From: an uncultured Clostridia bacterium
Lineage (GTDB): Bacteria > Bacillota > Clostridia > Christensenellales > Aristaeellaceae
Length of the DNA: 18,377 bases
Assembly: GCA_934647305.1 (NCBI GenBank)
Contig: CAKUFI010000054.1
Span: forward strand, 1 to 18,377
Direction of reading: 5' to 3'
The translations under genes and the position numbers were made by a program. Below, in pieces: positions 1 through 6,481 of this stretch (position 1 is its first letter; each line of letters opens with the position of its first letter). The notes beneath the pieces were generated by a model. The model was given only the letters and a program-made list of their open reading frames with translations. It was not told the DNA's origin and made no database searches.

Positions 1-110
1 TCACCAGTCTCCGCTAAAAATCAAAGATTTTTCGGGCGCGGAGCCTGCAAGGAAACGCTTTTTTCTCTGGAAAATGGGATTTTCCGACGCAAAAACCGTC
101 CCGTGCCCAC
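1..110 (+). repeat. Structured 110-bp dispersed repeat, copy R1
   Basis: First of four copies (others at 301-410, 15598-15707 minus and 18275-18377). It starts TCACCAG and ends near GTGCCCAC. It folds into a nested pair: outer stem 9-14 with 38-43 (CTCCGC/GCGGAG) and inner stem 16-22 with 26-32 around a 3-nt loop. A second hairpin lies at 69-75 with 79-85 (GGAAAAT/ATTTTCC). The copy begins at the first base of the window, so its true left edge is unknown. R1 and R3 (15598-15707, minus) also share a downstream module. Confidence 0.85.
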
Positions 111-174
111 GTTGTATATTTGCACTGCCTTTCTTATGGAAAAGCGGCAGCAAGTGGAGCCGGGCACTGCCCGG

Positions 175-263
175 TCGAAAGGGCTGCGGCCCTCTCGAGC
201 TCTCCTGGGTTTTTTGACAGTCTGAGGCCGCACTCCATATAAAGGAGTGCGGCCTCAGCTTTG
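175..263 (+). repeat. Repeat-associated module ending in a terminator-like hairpin
   Basis: Positions 175-223 (TCGAAAGGGCTGCGGCCCTC, then CTCGAGCTCTCC and TTTTTTGACAGTCT) match the reverse complement of 15520-15568 closely. They are followed by a perfect 15-bp hairpin, 222-236 with 244-258, loop 7 nt, and then the T-rich CTTTGTT. In the minus-strand copy the equivalent position also holds a hairpin followed by seven T residues. This suggests that the repeat core, the module and a terminator form one unit. Confidence 0.6.
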
Positions 264-300
264 TTAAAAAGGCTTTGATAAACCGGTGGACGGAGTCCCC

Positions 301-410
301 TCACCAGTTTTTGCCGAAGCCTAAAAGGTTCCCCGGCGCAAAAACTGCAGGGAAACGTTTTTTTCTCCGGAAAATGAGTTTCTCCGGCGTAAAAAGCGCC
401 CCTTGCCCAC
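301..410 (+). repeat. Structured 110-bp dispersed repeat, copy R2
   Basis: This copy lies exactly 300 bp after R1 in the same orientation and has the same length. The outer stem is 306-314 with 338-346 (AGTTTTTGC/GCAAAAACT). The inner stem is 316-322 with 326-332 with one mismatch. Compared with R1 most stem positions have changed on both sides so that pairing is kept, while single-stranded parts such as TCACCAG, CTGCA-GGAAACG and TGCCCAC are conserved. The right-hand hairpin (369-385) is weaker than in R1. Confidence 0.85.
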
Positions 411-601
411 GCTGCGCATTTGCATCGCCCAAGTCGGCAATGCCGACCGTCATTCCACGAAGAATTTCGTGGATTCGCAGACCTTGGCCGCTCCAATTTA
501 TGGCGGCCAACGGTCGTCGAGAGGATGCGCGGCAGCAGGTGGCTGTCGGCCCTGCCGACCGGCAGCGCCGCCGCGGGACGGCACGTTTTCCCCGAACCAC
601 G
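411..601. other. Non-coding stretch rich in short hairpins
   Basis: No convincing gene is seen between repeat R2 and the end of the terminase gene. The stretch holds several small palindromes: 433-447 (GTCGGC-aat-GCCGAC), 455-472 (CCACGAA/TTCGTGG), 486-508 (GGCCGC/GCGGCC) and 545-559 (GTCGGC-cct-GCCGAC). None is followed by a clear T-tract on the minus strand, so an intrinsic terminator for the terminase gene is not evident. Confidence 0.5.
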
Positions 602-1966
602 CTACTCCAATGGATTGTAGACCCGCTTTGCGCGCGGCTTTTCGGCGCGAATCGGGCGATGCATGAGGAAATAGCGCGTCTCGTCGTAGACGTGATCCTC
701 GGCGCTGGTGTCCACATCCTCGCAGCGGCTCATGTCGTAGCACAGCGCGGGCACGGTGCGCAGAAACGCGCGGCAGGTATCGAAGACGTACAGGCCGGAC
801 CGGCCTTCCTGGTCGAACTTCAGCCGCCCGTGCAGCTGCATCTTGCCGGACAGGCGCGCGTTGTCGCCGGGCAGGAAGTAAACCCCCTCGCGCTCCATCT
901 GCTCGGCCACGCTTTCGCCGCGGCTGGTGTCCCAGATCGAGGGATCGGCCACGCCGTTTACGTGCTCCTCGCCGGCCTCCCGCTCGATGCGCCGGATGCC
1001 CTGCGCGATCTCCGCTGGCGACAGGCGGATGCCCTCGTTCGCGCCCGACGCGCCGTACCACTCGCGATACCGGTACGCCACGCCGTCGCAGTCCATCGCC
1101 CACCAGCCCACCGAAAAGGGCTTGGCGTAGCCGAAGTCGAAGCTGCGGTACCTGGGCCAGTTGACCGGAATATCGAAGGGCTTGATGACGTGCGTGAACC
1201 GCTGATCGGCATAGTGGGCCGGATCGTCGGTAAACTCGCTGAACACCTGGCCCTCGAACGCGTCCCACCTGCCCAGCAGCAGCGCCTCCCGCAGCGCGCG
1301 GGGCTTCTGCTCCAGCTCAAAGATATAGTCGTCGCTGAGGTAGGGATTGTCGGTCGCCCGGGAGGGGATGTACTGCCGGGTGCGATCCTGCTCGCGGTTG
1401 AGCAGGCGCGAAAACACCTTCGTATGCACCAGTTGGCCGGGCTCGCCCGCGTCCACGAAGTACTTCTTCACCCAGGCGTGTCCCGGCCCGCCCGGGTTGG
1501 AGGTGCACCGCGCCACCGGCCGGATGTCCAGCGAGCGCCGCGCGCGCAAGCGCGTCTTCAGGTATTCGTAGATGCCCTGCTCGAAGTGCGTCAGCTCGTC
1601 GATAAACAGCCAGTGGATCTCCGCGCCCTGATAATTGAGCTTGTCCCGCTCGTTCTGGCAGTATCGAAACCGCAGCGCGCTGCCGTTTGCCAGGCGGTAG
1701 TCGTGCGTCGATCCCGAATAGCTGCCCAGGCACCTCGGAATCGACCGCAGCGCCTCGGCCACCAGCGTATCGTCCAGCTCGCGCAGCGTCCGCCGGAACA
1801 GGTATGCCTGCGTGCCCGGGTGCTCAAGGCACCGAAGCAGCGCCTCCATCACCACCGCCTTGCTCTTTCCCCCGCCCGCCGCGCCGCCAAAGAGCACCTC
1901 ATCCGCGGCCGACCGGTGAAACAGTCGCTGCTTCTCGGTCGGCCTGTAATCCAGTCGAATTCTCAT
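602..1966 (-). CDS. terL: Phage terminase large subunit (TerL)
   Basis: This is the ATPase/nuclease motor that pumps phage DNA into preformed heads. The protein is 454 aa, normal for the family. The N-terminal ATPase has a Walker A motif, GGAAGGGKS (about residues 27-35), and a Walker B, WLFIDELTHF (about 118-127), followed by a TSNPGGPGH segment (about 155-163). The C-terminal RNase H-like nuclease has acidic motifs SFDFGYAKP and VADPSIWD. The ATG has GGGAGG just upstream. A terminase small-subunit remnant lies 37 bp upstream, but the portal, protease and capsid genes that normally follow TerL are replaced by repeats and hairpins. It is therefore an orphan from a decayed prophage or satellite, although its frame is intact. 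Confidence 0.93.
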   Translation of the reverse strand: MRIRLDYRPTEKQRLFHRSAADEVLFGGAAGGGKSKAVVMEALLRCLEHPGTQAYLFRRTLRELDDTLVAEALRSIPRCLGSYSGSTHDYRLANGSALRFRYCQNERDKLNYQGAEIHWLFIDELTHFEQGIYEYLKTRLRARRSLDIRPVARCTSNPGGPGHAWVKKYFVDAGEPGQLVHTKVFSRLLNREQDRTRQYIPSRATDNPYLSDDYIFELEQKPRALREALLLGRWDAFEGQVFSEFTDDPAHYADQRFTHVIKPFDIPVNWPRYRSFDFGYAKPFSVGWWAMDCDGVAYRYREWYGASGANEGIRLSPAEIAQGIRRIEREAGEEHVNGVADPSIWDTSRGESVAEQMEREGVYFLPGDNARLSGKMQLHGRLKFDQEGRSGLYVFDTCRAFLRTVPALCYDMSRCEDVDTSAEDHVYDETRYFLMHRPIRAEKPRAKRVYNPLE

Positions 1967-2003
1967 GTTCCCTCCCTTTCTCCGGGATGCGCCACGTAAA
2001 CGC

Positions 2004-2303
2004 CTACTCCTCCGGCCGGGGCGCCTCGCTGACGACCTGGATCTGCGTGGCGCACTCGCCCTGCGCGGCCTCCCAGCGGTCGCGCTGCTTGTCCTTGAGC
2101 CAGGTCATGATGCAGCCCGAGTCGGGCGGCACCTGCTTCATGACCACCTCGCGCTTTTCGCGGTATCCCCCCTTTCCGTCATCCTCGGTCACGGTCTTTT
2201 CCTCCTTCTGCACGAAGCCTACCGCGCGCATGAACAATGCCTGCTCGACCGCGCGAATGGCCTCCTGCTCGTCCTCCGGCTGCTTCAGGTTCAGTCTCTT
2301 CAT
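2004..2303 (-). CDS. Terminase small subunit-like protein, C-terminal part
   Basis: The product is 99 aa and immediately precedes terL. The stretch KQVPPDSGCIMTWLKDKQRD followed by RWEA resembles the C-terminal VPPDTTAAIFWLKNRRPDKW region of Firmicutes phage small terminases. The N-terminal helix-turn-helix DNA-recognition domain of full-length TerS proteins is missing, so this is probably a shortened or decayed gene. The ATG at 2303 was chosen because AAAGGAG sits 8 nt upstream. A GTG at 2351 and an in-frame ATG between them are possible alternatives. Family assignment is by motif resemblance only. Confidence 0.6.
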   Translation of the reverse strand: MKRLNLKQPEDEQEAIRAVEQALFMRAVGFVQKEEKTVTEDDGKGGYREKREVVMKQVPPDSGCIMTWLKDKQRDRWEAAQGECATQIQVVSEAPRPEE

Positions 2304-2416
2304 CCAGTCTTCTCCTTTCATCGTTCTGTTTTCTTGCAGCGGCGCCTCCACGATACCTCGCCCGATGCGACCGGACGCGACATCCTGTTGTCTTTATGCG
2401 AAGTTTTTGGGCGGGG

Positions 2417-2445
2417 TTGACAAGCGCGGAAAAGCGTTGTATGCT
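2417..2445 (+). promoter_or_regulatory. Predicted sigma-A promoter of mgtE
   Basis: TTGACA at 2417-2422 and TATGCT at 2440-2445 are separated by 17 bp. This predicts transcription starting near 2452 and a leader of about 300 nt before the mgtE start codon. Confidence 0.75.
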
Positions 2446-2756
2446 AATGAAGGTAAACCTTTCAATTTTCAATTCAGCAGACCGGGAGGTGGAGTCGGAT
2501 GGACGTTGGCGGTAGATGTCAGACGATCGAAGGCGTGCCTCGAAGTCGCCGCGCGCGTGCATCCCGCTCTGCGCGCGCAGCTGGATCCTTCTCGATCTGA
2601 CCTTCTGGGCATCCTTTCTTTCATCACACATCACCAAAGCCAATGGCACCGCTAGTCTTTTTAGCAGGTGTCTATTCTGCGTGTTTTAAGCGCGCATTGG
2701 TGCGTTTCGCCTGAGGAAAGGCGGACAGACTATTTTGTGATGAGGAGGAAACAACT
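2446..2756 (+). promoter_or_regulatory. Long 5' leader of mgtE
   Basis: About 300 nt separate the predicted promoter from mgtE. The leader has a GC-rich hairpin (GCGCGC arms near 2550-2580), a hairpin with CACCGCTA/TAGC-GGTG arms near 2648-2673, and small stems CGCA-TTGG-TGCG and CGCC/GGCG close to the gene. Many Firmicutes mgtE genes carry an M-box magnesium riboswitch here. Its diagnostic GGTGAGGCTCC element is not recognisable, so no riboswitch class is assigned. Confidence 0.4.
2499..2600 (+). CDS. Possible 33-aa leader peptide upstream of mgtE
   Basis: This is a short frame in the mgtE leader starting MDVGGRCQTIEG and ending at a TGA. It contains a run of Arg, Ala and Ser residues. GGGAGGTGG lies 5-6 nt before the ATG, a strong ribosome site. 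There is no recognisable family. The strong ribosome site is the only evidence of translation; the base composition could equally reflect a structured RNA. Confidence 0.3.
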   Translation: MDVGGRCQTIEGVPRSRRARASRSARAAGSFSI

Positions 2757-4121
2757 ATGGATTGGGAAACCATCAACCAGCGCCTTAACAAGCTGCTGGA
2801 ACAGAACCGCCTGAGCGAACTGCGCGGCGCGCTTCTGATGATTAACGTAGTCGATATCGCACAGTTCATGAGCGAGCTGGCGCCCGACAAGCTGCTCACC
2901 GTGTTCCGCATTCTGCCCAAGGACATCTCGGCGGACGTGTTCGCCTATATGCCCTCCGATCAGCAGCAGGTGCTGATCCAGTCGATCGGCGACAGCGAAA
3001 TCCGCTCGCTGATGGACGAGATGTTCCTGGACGACACGGTGGACTTTCTCGAGGAGCTGCCCGCCAGCGTGGTCAAGCGCGTGCTGGCCAACACCGACGA
3101 AAAGACCCGCAGCCTGATTAACCAGTTCCTGCGCTACCCCGAAAACTCGGCCGGCTCCATCATGACCATCGAGTTCGCCGAGTTCCACAGCTCCTTCACC
3201 GTTAAAAAGGCCATGGAATCGCTGCGTGCGACCGGCCTGGACAAGGAAACCATCAACACCTGCTATGTCATTGACGATCAGCGGCACCTGATCGGCTCGG
3301 TCGCCCTGCGCAAGCTGATTCTCGCGCAGGACGACTCCCCGATCACCGAGATCATGGACCCCAACGTCATCTCGGTGCACACCCTGGCCGACCAGGAAGC
3401 GGTCGCCGATACCGTGCGCAAATACGACCTGCTGTCCATTCCCGTCGTGGATAACGAGGGCCGCCTGGTGGGCATCATCACCGCCGACGACATCATGGAC
3501 GTCATCGAGGATGAGAACACCGAGGACTTCGAGAAGATGGCCGGTCTGACCCCGTCGGAGGACAACTACCTCAAGACCCCCATCCTCACGCTGTTCAAAA
3601 ACCGCATTCCCTGGCTGCTGATCCTGATGATCTCGGCCACGTTCACCGGCATGATCATCACCCATTTCGAAGAGGTGCTGACCGAAAAGGCCGCGCTGGG
3701 CGTGATGCTGACCGCCTGTCTGCCCATGCTGATGGACACCGGCGGCAACTGCGGCTCTCAGGCCTCCACGCTGGTCATCCGCGGCCTGGCGCTGGGCGAG
3801 GTCGAGTTCAAGGATCTGTTCAGGGTCTGGGCGCGCGAGTCCCGCGTGGCGCTTTTGTGCGGCCTGGTGCTGATGGTGGTCAATTTCGCCCGGCAGGTGC
3901 TGCTCTACGGCACCTCCCCGGACAACCTGATGGTCGCGGGCGTGGTTTCGGTCTCCATGTTCCTAACCGTGGTCATCGCCAAGTCGATCGGCTGCACCTT
4001 GCCCATGATCGCCAAGAAGATCGGACTCGACCCCGCGCTGATGGCTTCCCCGCTCATCACCACGCTGGTCGACGCCTGCTCGCTGACCATCCTGTTCAAC
4101 ATCGCCCGCCTCGTGCTCTAG
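2757..4121 (+). CDS. mgtE: Magnesium transporter MgtE
   Basis: MgtE is a dimeric, magnesium-gated Mg2+ channel of the cytoplasmic membrane. The 454-aa product has the usual layout: an acidic helical N domain (about residues 1-130, with SELAPDKLL and ILPKDISADVF), a CBS pair (about 135-255, including IMDPNVISVHTLADQEAV and GRLVGIITADDIMDVI), then a membrane domain from about 280 with five hydrophobic segments. The pore signature MDTGGNCGSQASTLVIRGLA is intact and the length is normal. AGGAGG lies 8 nt before the ATG. The N and CBS domains bind Mg2+ and close the pore when cytosolic magnesium is high. The ttcA-like gene starts 121 bp downstream with no obvious terminator between them, so they may be cotranscribed. 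Confidence 0.96.
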   Translation: MDWETINQRLNKLLEQNRLSELRGALLMINVVDIAQFMSELAPDKLLTVFRILPKDISADVFAYMPSDQQQVLIQSIGDSEIRSLMDEMFLDDTVDFLEELPASVVKRVLANTDEKTRSLINQFLRYPENSAGSIMTIEFAEFHSSFTVKKAMESLRATGLDKETINTCYVIDDQRHLIGSVALRKLILAQDDSPITEIMDPNVISVHTLADQEAVADTVRKYDLLSIPVVDNEGRLVGIITADDIMDVIEDENTEDFEKMAGLTPSEDNYLKTPILTLFKNRIPWLLILMISATFTGMIITHFEEVLTEKAALGVMLTACLPMLMDTGGNCGSQASTLVIRGLALGEVEFKDLFRVWARESRVALLCGLVLMVVNFARQVLLYGTSPDNLMVAGVVSVSMFLTVVIAKSIGCTLPMIAKKIGLDPALMASPLITTLVDACSLTILFNIARLVL

Positions 4122-4242
4122 GACGACGGCCGGGGAAATCCGCCTGAACAGACGCCCCCGGTTTACCGCCGGAACGGGCACAACCATCCGAAAAGAAGCT
4201 GTGTCGCCGTCCGACTTGCCTGCCCACGAGGAGGTTTGCACC

Positions 4243-4986
4243 ATGAAAGAGATTCTCGGCTGCATACGCCGCGCCGATCAGGACTTCGGCATGATCGAGG
4301 ACGGCGACCGCGTGGCGGTGGGCGTGTCGGGCGGCAAGGACAGCCTGCTGCTGCTCTATGCGCTGAGCCTGTACCGGCGCTTCAGCCCGCACCCGTTCAC
4401 GCTGCAGGCCGTCACGCTGACGATGGGCCTTGAGCCCTTTGACCTGAGCGGCGTGCAGGCGCTGTGCGACCGGCTCGAGGTGCCCTACGTCGTGCGCGAG
4501 ACCCAGATCGGCCGCATCGTCTTCGAGGAGCGCCGCGAAAAGAACCCCTGCGCGCTGTGCGCCAAGATGCGGCGGGGCGCGCTGAACGATCTGTGCCGCG
4601 AGCTGGGCGTGACCAAACTGGCGCTGGGGCATCACCGCGACGACGCGCTGGAAACCCTGCTGATGAGCCTGCTCTACGAGGGCCGCCTGCACACCTTTCA
4701 GCCGGTCACGCGCTTCGACCGCACCCCGGTCGTGCAGATTCGGCCGCTGATCTACGCGCCGGAAAAGGTGATCGTGCACTACGCCCGCCGCCTGGACCTG
4801 CCCGTCGTCGCCTCGCCCTGCCCCGCCAACGGCCGCACCAAGCGCGAGGACATGAAGGACCTGCTCGACCTGATCTGCCGCCGCGTGCCCAACGCCCGCG
4901 AGCTCATGCTCTCCGCGCTGCGCAACACCGAGCAGTACGGCCTGTGGCCCGCCGCGCGCCGCGCCGATGAGCCGCGCAATTCCTGA
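4243..4986 (+). CDS. ttcA: TtcA-like PP-loop ATPase, probable tRNA-thiolation enzyme
   Basis: The family adenylates a tRNA base with ATP and inserts sulfur; TtcA makes 2-thiocytidine at position 32. The 247-aa product has the PP-loop VGVSGGKDSLL (about residues 26-36), the CALCAKMRRG motif matching the CxxC that holds the 4Fe-4S cluster in TtcA, the LALGHHRDDALETLLM segment, and a third cysteine in ASPCPANG. It is shorter than the roughly 310-aa E. coli enzyme, as in many Firmicutes relatives, so the exact substrate is uncertain. The ATG at 4243 was chosen because GAGGAGG lies 8 nt upstream; an upstream GTG at 4201 lacks a good site. The neighbouring tRNA-Trp gene has its own promoter. Confidence 0.88.
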   Translation: MKEILGCIRRADQDFGMIEDGDRVAVGVSGGKDSLLLLYALSLYRRFSPHPFTLQAVTLTMGLEPFDLSGVQALCDRLEVPYVVRETQIGRIVFEERREKNPCALCAKMRRGALNDLCRELGVTKLALGHHRDDALETLLMSLLYEGRLHTFQPVTRFDRTPVVQIRPLIYAPEKVIVHYARRLDLPVVASPCPANGRTKREDMKDLLDLICRRVPNARELMLSALRNTEQYGLWPAARRADEPRNS

Positions 4987-5007
4987 AGACAAATTTCCTA
5001 AAACGTG

Positions 5008-5036
5008 TTGACAATGCGCTGCTTATGTGCTATAAT
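5008..5036 (+). promoter_or_regulatory. Consensus promoter of tRNA-Trp
   Basis: A perfect TTGACA (5008-5013) and a perfect TATAAT (5031-5036) are separated by 17 bp. They lie about 40 bp before the tRNA, as expected for a highly expressed stable RNA. Confidence 0.92.
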
Positions 5037-5074
5037 GACAGTCGTTGGCAAGTGAGTTTCGCTTTCCGGCAGAT

Positions 5075-5148
5075 AGGGGCATGGTGTAATGGTAACACGT
5101 GGGTCTCCAAAACCTTTGTTGTGAGTTCGAATCTTACTGCCCCTGCCA
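5075..5148 (+). tRNA. tRNA-Trp (anticodon CCA)
   Basis: The acceptor stem AGGGGCA/TGCCCCT is perfect, with discriminator G and an encoded CCA at 5146-5148. The D arm is GTGT/ACAC with an AATGGTA loop. The anticodon loop CTCCAAA (5105-5111) has CCA at 5107-5109. The T arm is GTGAG-TTCGAAT-CTTAC. The lower anticodon stem is weak, with a G-T and a T-T pair. The 3' half from 5104 is duplicated at 12339, marking this gene as the integration site. Confidence 0.95.
5104..5148 (+). repeat. Attachment core, left end (inside tRNA-Trp)
   Basis: The direct repeat shared with 12339 begins exactly at 5104, at the edge of the anticodon loop; the base before it differs (G at 5103, C at 12338). This is a usual crossover position for tyrosine integrases that use tRNA genes. 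The integrated DNA restores the tRNA 3' half, so the tRNA stays functional. Confidence 0.85.
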
Positions 5149-5156
5149 ATTTTCTT

Positions 5157-5191
5157 AGTACGATCCGCTGCAACCGGGTCGTACTTTTTTG
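5157..5191 (+). terminator. Rho-independent terminator of tRNA-Trp
   Basis: An 11-bp stem, 5157-5167 with 5175-5185 (AGTACGATCCG/CGGGTCGTACT, one G-T pair), has a 7-nt loop and runs into TTTTTT at 5185-5190. It is duplicated at 12392-12426. Confidence 0.9.
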
Positions 5192-5196
5192 TGCAA

Positions 5197-6117
5197 TTAG
5201 CCGACAACGCTTCGCATCTCCTCCAGCGCATCGCCGAAGAGATGGATGTAGATATTGTAGGTAACCGTCACATCGGCATGCCCGAGCAGTTTTGACAGAA
5301 TCTTAACATCGCAGCCTCGCTCATAGCAGTTGGTCGCGAAGGTGTGCCTGAACACATGCTGGCCCAAATAGGGAACATTGGCTTGAGCACACGCCAGTTG
5401 GATCTGGTATCGCATGACCTCGTAAGACAGCGGACGACCGTCTTTACCCTGGAAAATATAGCCGTGTCCGTCCTTCGTTTCGGCGCGGAGACCTTCGAGG
5501 AGCGCATACGCATTGGTGCTCAGTGGGATCGTGCGGTTGCTCGTAAACGACTTTGCACCCTCCTGAACCTCCATTCGGCGGTGATTGGTGATGCGAATCA
5601 GTGTCTTGCCAATGTGGACTGCCCGCCTTTCCCAGCGAATGTCATCCCATGTCAGTGCCAAGCATTCGCCCACCCGCAGGCCTGTTTCAAGCATCAGTAA
5701 TGCCGCCGCGTATCCGGGGCGGGCCTGACTGCGAAGCACATGCCTCAATGCATCCTGCTCTGAATGAGAATAACCCAGAACCTCCCTTCGCTTCTTTTTC
5801 ACGGCCTGCTGAGTCGGCAGTTTGACGTTGTTGTAGATCGGCCTGGGAATGACCCCTTCGGTGTTCGCGAACTTCAGGTAACCGGTGACGAGATGATACT
5901 GCTTCTTGATCGTTGTCAGTGCGTACCCGTCCTCGACCATGCTGTTTATGAATGCCTGCAGGTCTTCCGTCCGGATCGATAAGACATCCATCTCGGCGAT
6001 TCGGTAGCTTGCCAGCGTTCTCAGGGATGTTTCCAGTCGATCATACGTTGTCGGCTTTACCGAGTTGGCCTTGTATTGAGTCATCCACTCTCCTATGGCG
6101 TCGTAAAGGGTTTTCAT
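5197..6117 (-). CDS. int: Tyrosine-family site-specific integrase
   Basis: This is the phage-type integrase that recombines the element with the tRNA-Trp site. The 306-aa product has an N-terminal SAM-like core-binding region (about residues 1-100) and a C-terminal catalytic domain. Catalytic residues visible are Arg148 in GLRVGE, His254/Arg257 in HVFRHTF, His280 in LLGHADV and the likely nucleophile Tyr290 in NIYIHL. AAGGAGG lies just before the ATG. The gene reads toward the tRNA and ends 49 bp from it, so the gene is adjacent to its attachment site. An exact copy of its last roughly 180 codons remains at the right end. A predicted promoter lies at 6162-6190. Confidence 0.95.
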   Translation of the reverse strand: MKTLYDAIGEWMTQYKANSVKPTTYDRLETSLRTLASYRIAEMDVLSIRTEDLQAFINSMVEDGYALTTIKKQYHLVTGYLKFANTEGVIPRPIYNNVKLPTQQAVKKKRREVLGYSHSEQDALRHVLRSQARPGYAAALLMLETGLRVGECLALTWDDIRWERRAVHIGKTLIRITNHRRMEVQEGAKSFTSNRTIPLSTNAYALLEGLRAETKDGHGYIFQGKDGRPLSYEVMRYQIQLACAQANVPYLGQHVFRHTFATNCYERGCDVKILSKLLGHADVTVTYNIYIHLFGDALEEMRSVVG

Positions 6118-6161
6118 GTTTCCTCCTTCGAACCTCCGAAAGAGTGTAAGTCAGCCTCTAG

Positions 6162-6190
6162 ACTATACCACTCCAAGGTTATACATTCAA
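6162..6190 (-). promoter_or_regulatory. Predicted promoter of the integrase
   Basis: On the minus strand, TTGAAT (6190-6185) and TATAGT (6167-6162) are separated by 17 bp. They are placed about 45 bp before the integrase start and downstream of the lysis-operon terminator. Confidence 0.6.
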
Positions 6191-6200
6191 TCACATTTTC

Positions 6201-6232
6201 AAAAGAAAAGCGCCCGCCGCACGGACGAGCGC
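6201..6232 (-). terminator. Terminator after the lysis cassette
   Basis: On the minus strand a GC-rich stem (GCGCTCG.CCG/GGCGGGCGC, one bulge and one G-T pair) is followed by TTTTCTTTT. It lies 20 bp past the holin stop and separates lysis transcription from the integrase. Confidence 0.8.
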
Positions 6233-6251
6233 CTCTCGATATGCTTGATTT

Positions 6252-6467
6252 TTACTGCTTGTTGACGCCTTCCACCTTGTTATACTGCGCGGTACTGATG
6301 CCCAGCAGCACGCCGAGGAATGTATCCACGGCAGTGATCGTACCGACCACTTCTTCACCGTAGGGGAAGCTCCAAATGCCCGCCAGTGCGAAATACAGCG
6401 TGCCCAGGGCGGGCAGCAGATACATCGCGATCCACTTCAGAGTGTCATAAGCCTTATTGCTCAGCAT
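6252..6467 (-). CDS. Phage holin
   Basis: The product is 71 aa with two hydrophobic helices: about residues 11-29 (including WIAMYLLPALGTLYFALAGI) and about 38-58 (including VGTITAVDTFLGVLLGIST). The order and wording, with a WSFPYGEEVVG turn and a TAQYNK end, match the common small Firmicutes phage holin family (PF16079-like). Holins form membrane lesions that release the lysin at the end of infection. GGAGG lies 9-10 nt before the ATG and overlaps the end of the upstream metallophosphoesterase gene. It is the last gene of the lysis cassette. Confidence 0.88.
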   Translation of the reverse strand: MLSNKAYDTLKWIAMYLLPALGTLYFALAGIWSFPYGEEVVGTITAVDTFLGVLLGISTAQYNKVEGVNKQ

Positions 6468-6481
6468 AATTGTTTTCCTCC

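Larger units (their letters stand above)
5104..5741. repeat. 638-bp direct repeat, left copy
   Basis: The left copy holds the tRNA 3' half, the tRNA terminator and the 3' 60% of the integrase gene. It matches 12339-12976 at a constant offset of 7235 with no indel, and the encoded integrase segments are identical. This is much longer than an attachment core, so a plain single integration does not explain it. Confidence 0.92.

Noticed and set aside
1..410. CRISPR array
   Set aside because: The 110-bp repeats are too long and too few, lack regular short spacers and are dispersed in both orientations; no cas genes are seen.
275..1999. Long plus-strand open frame opposite the terminase
   Set aside because: It is the complement of terL in GC-rich DNA. 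Its product is low-complexity (many Ala, Arg, Val, Leu) and has no motifs, while the minus-strand frame has Walker motifs and a ribosome site.
2446..2756. M-box (ykoK) magnesium riboswitch
   Set aside because: It was expected before mgtE, but the conserved GGTGAGGCTCC and later conserved boxes are not present by eye. Only an unclassified leader is reported.
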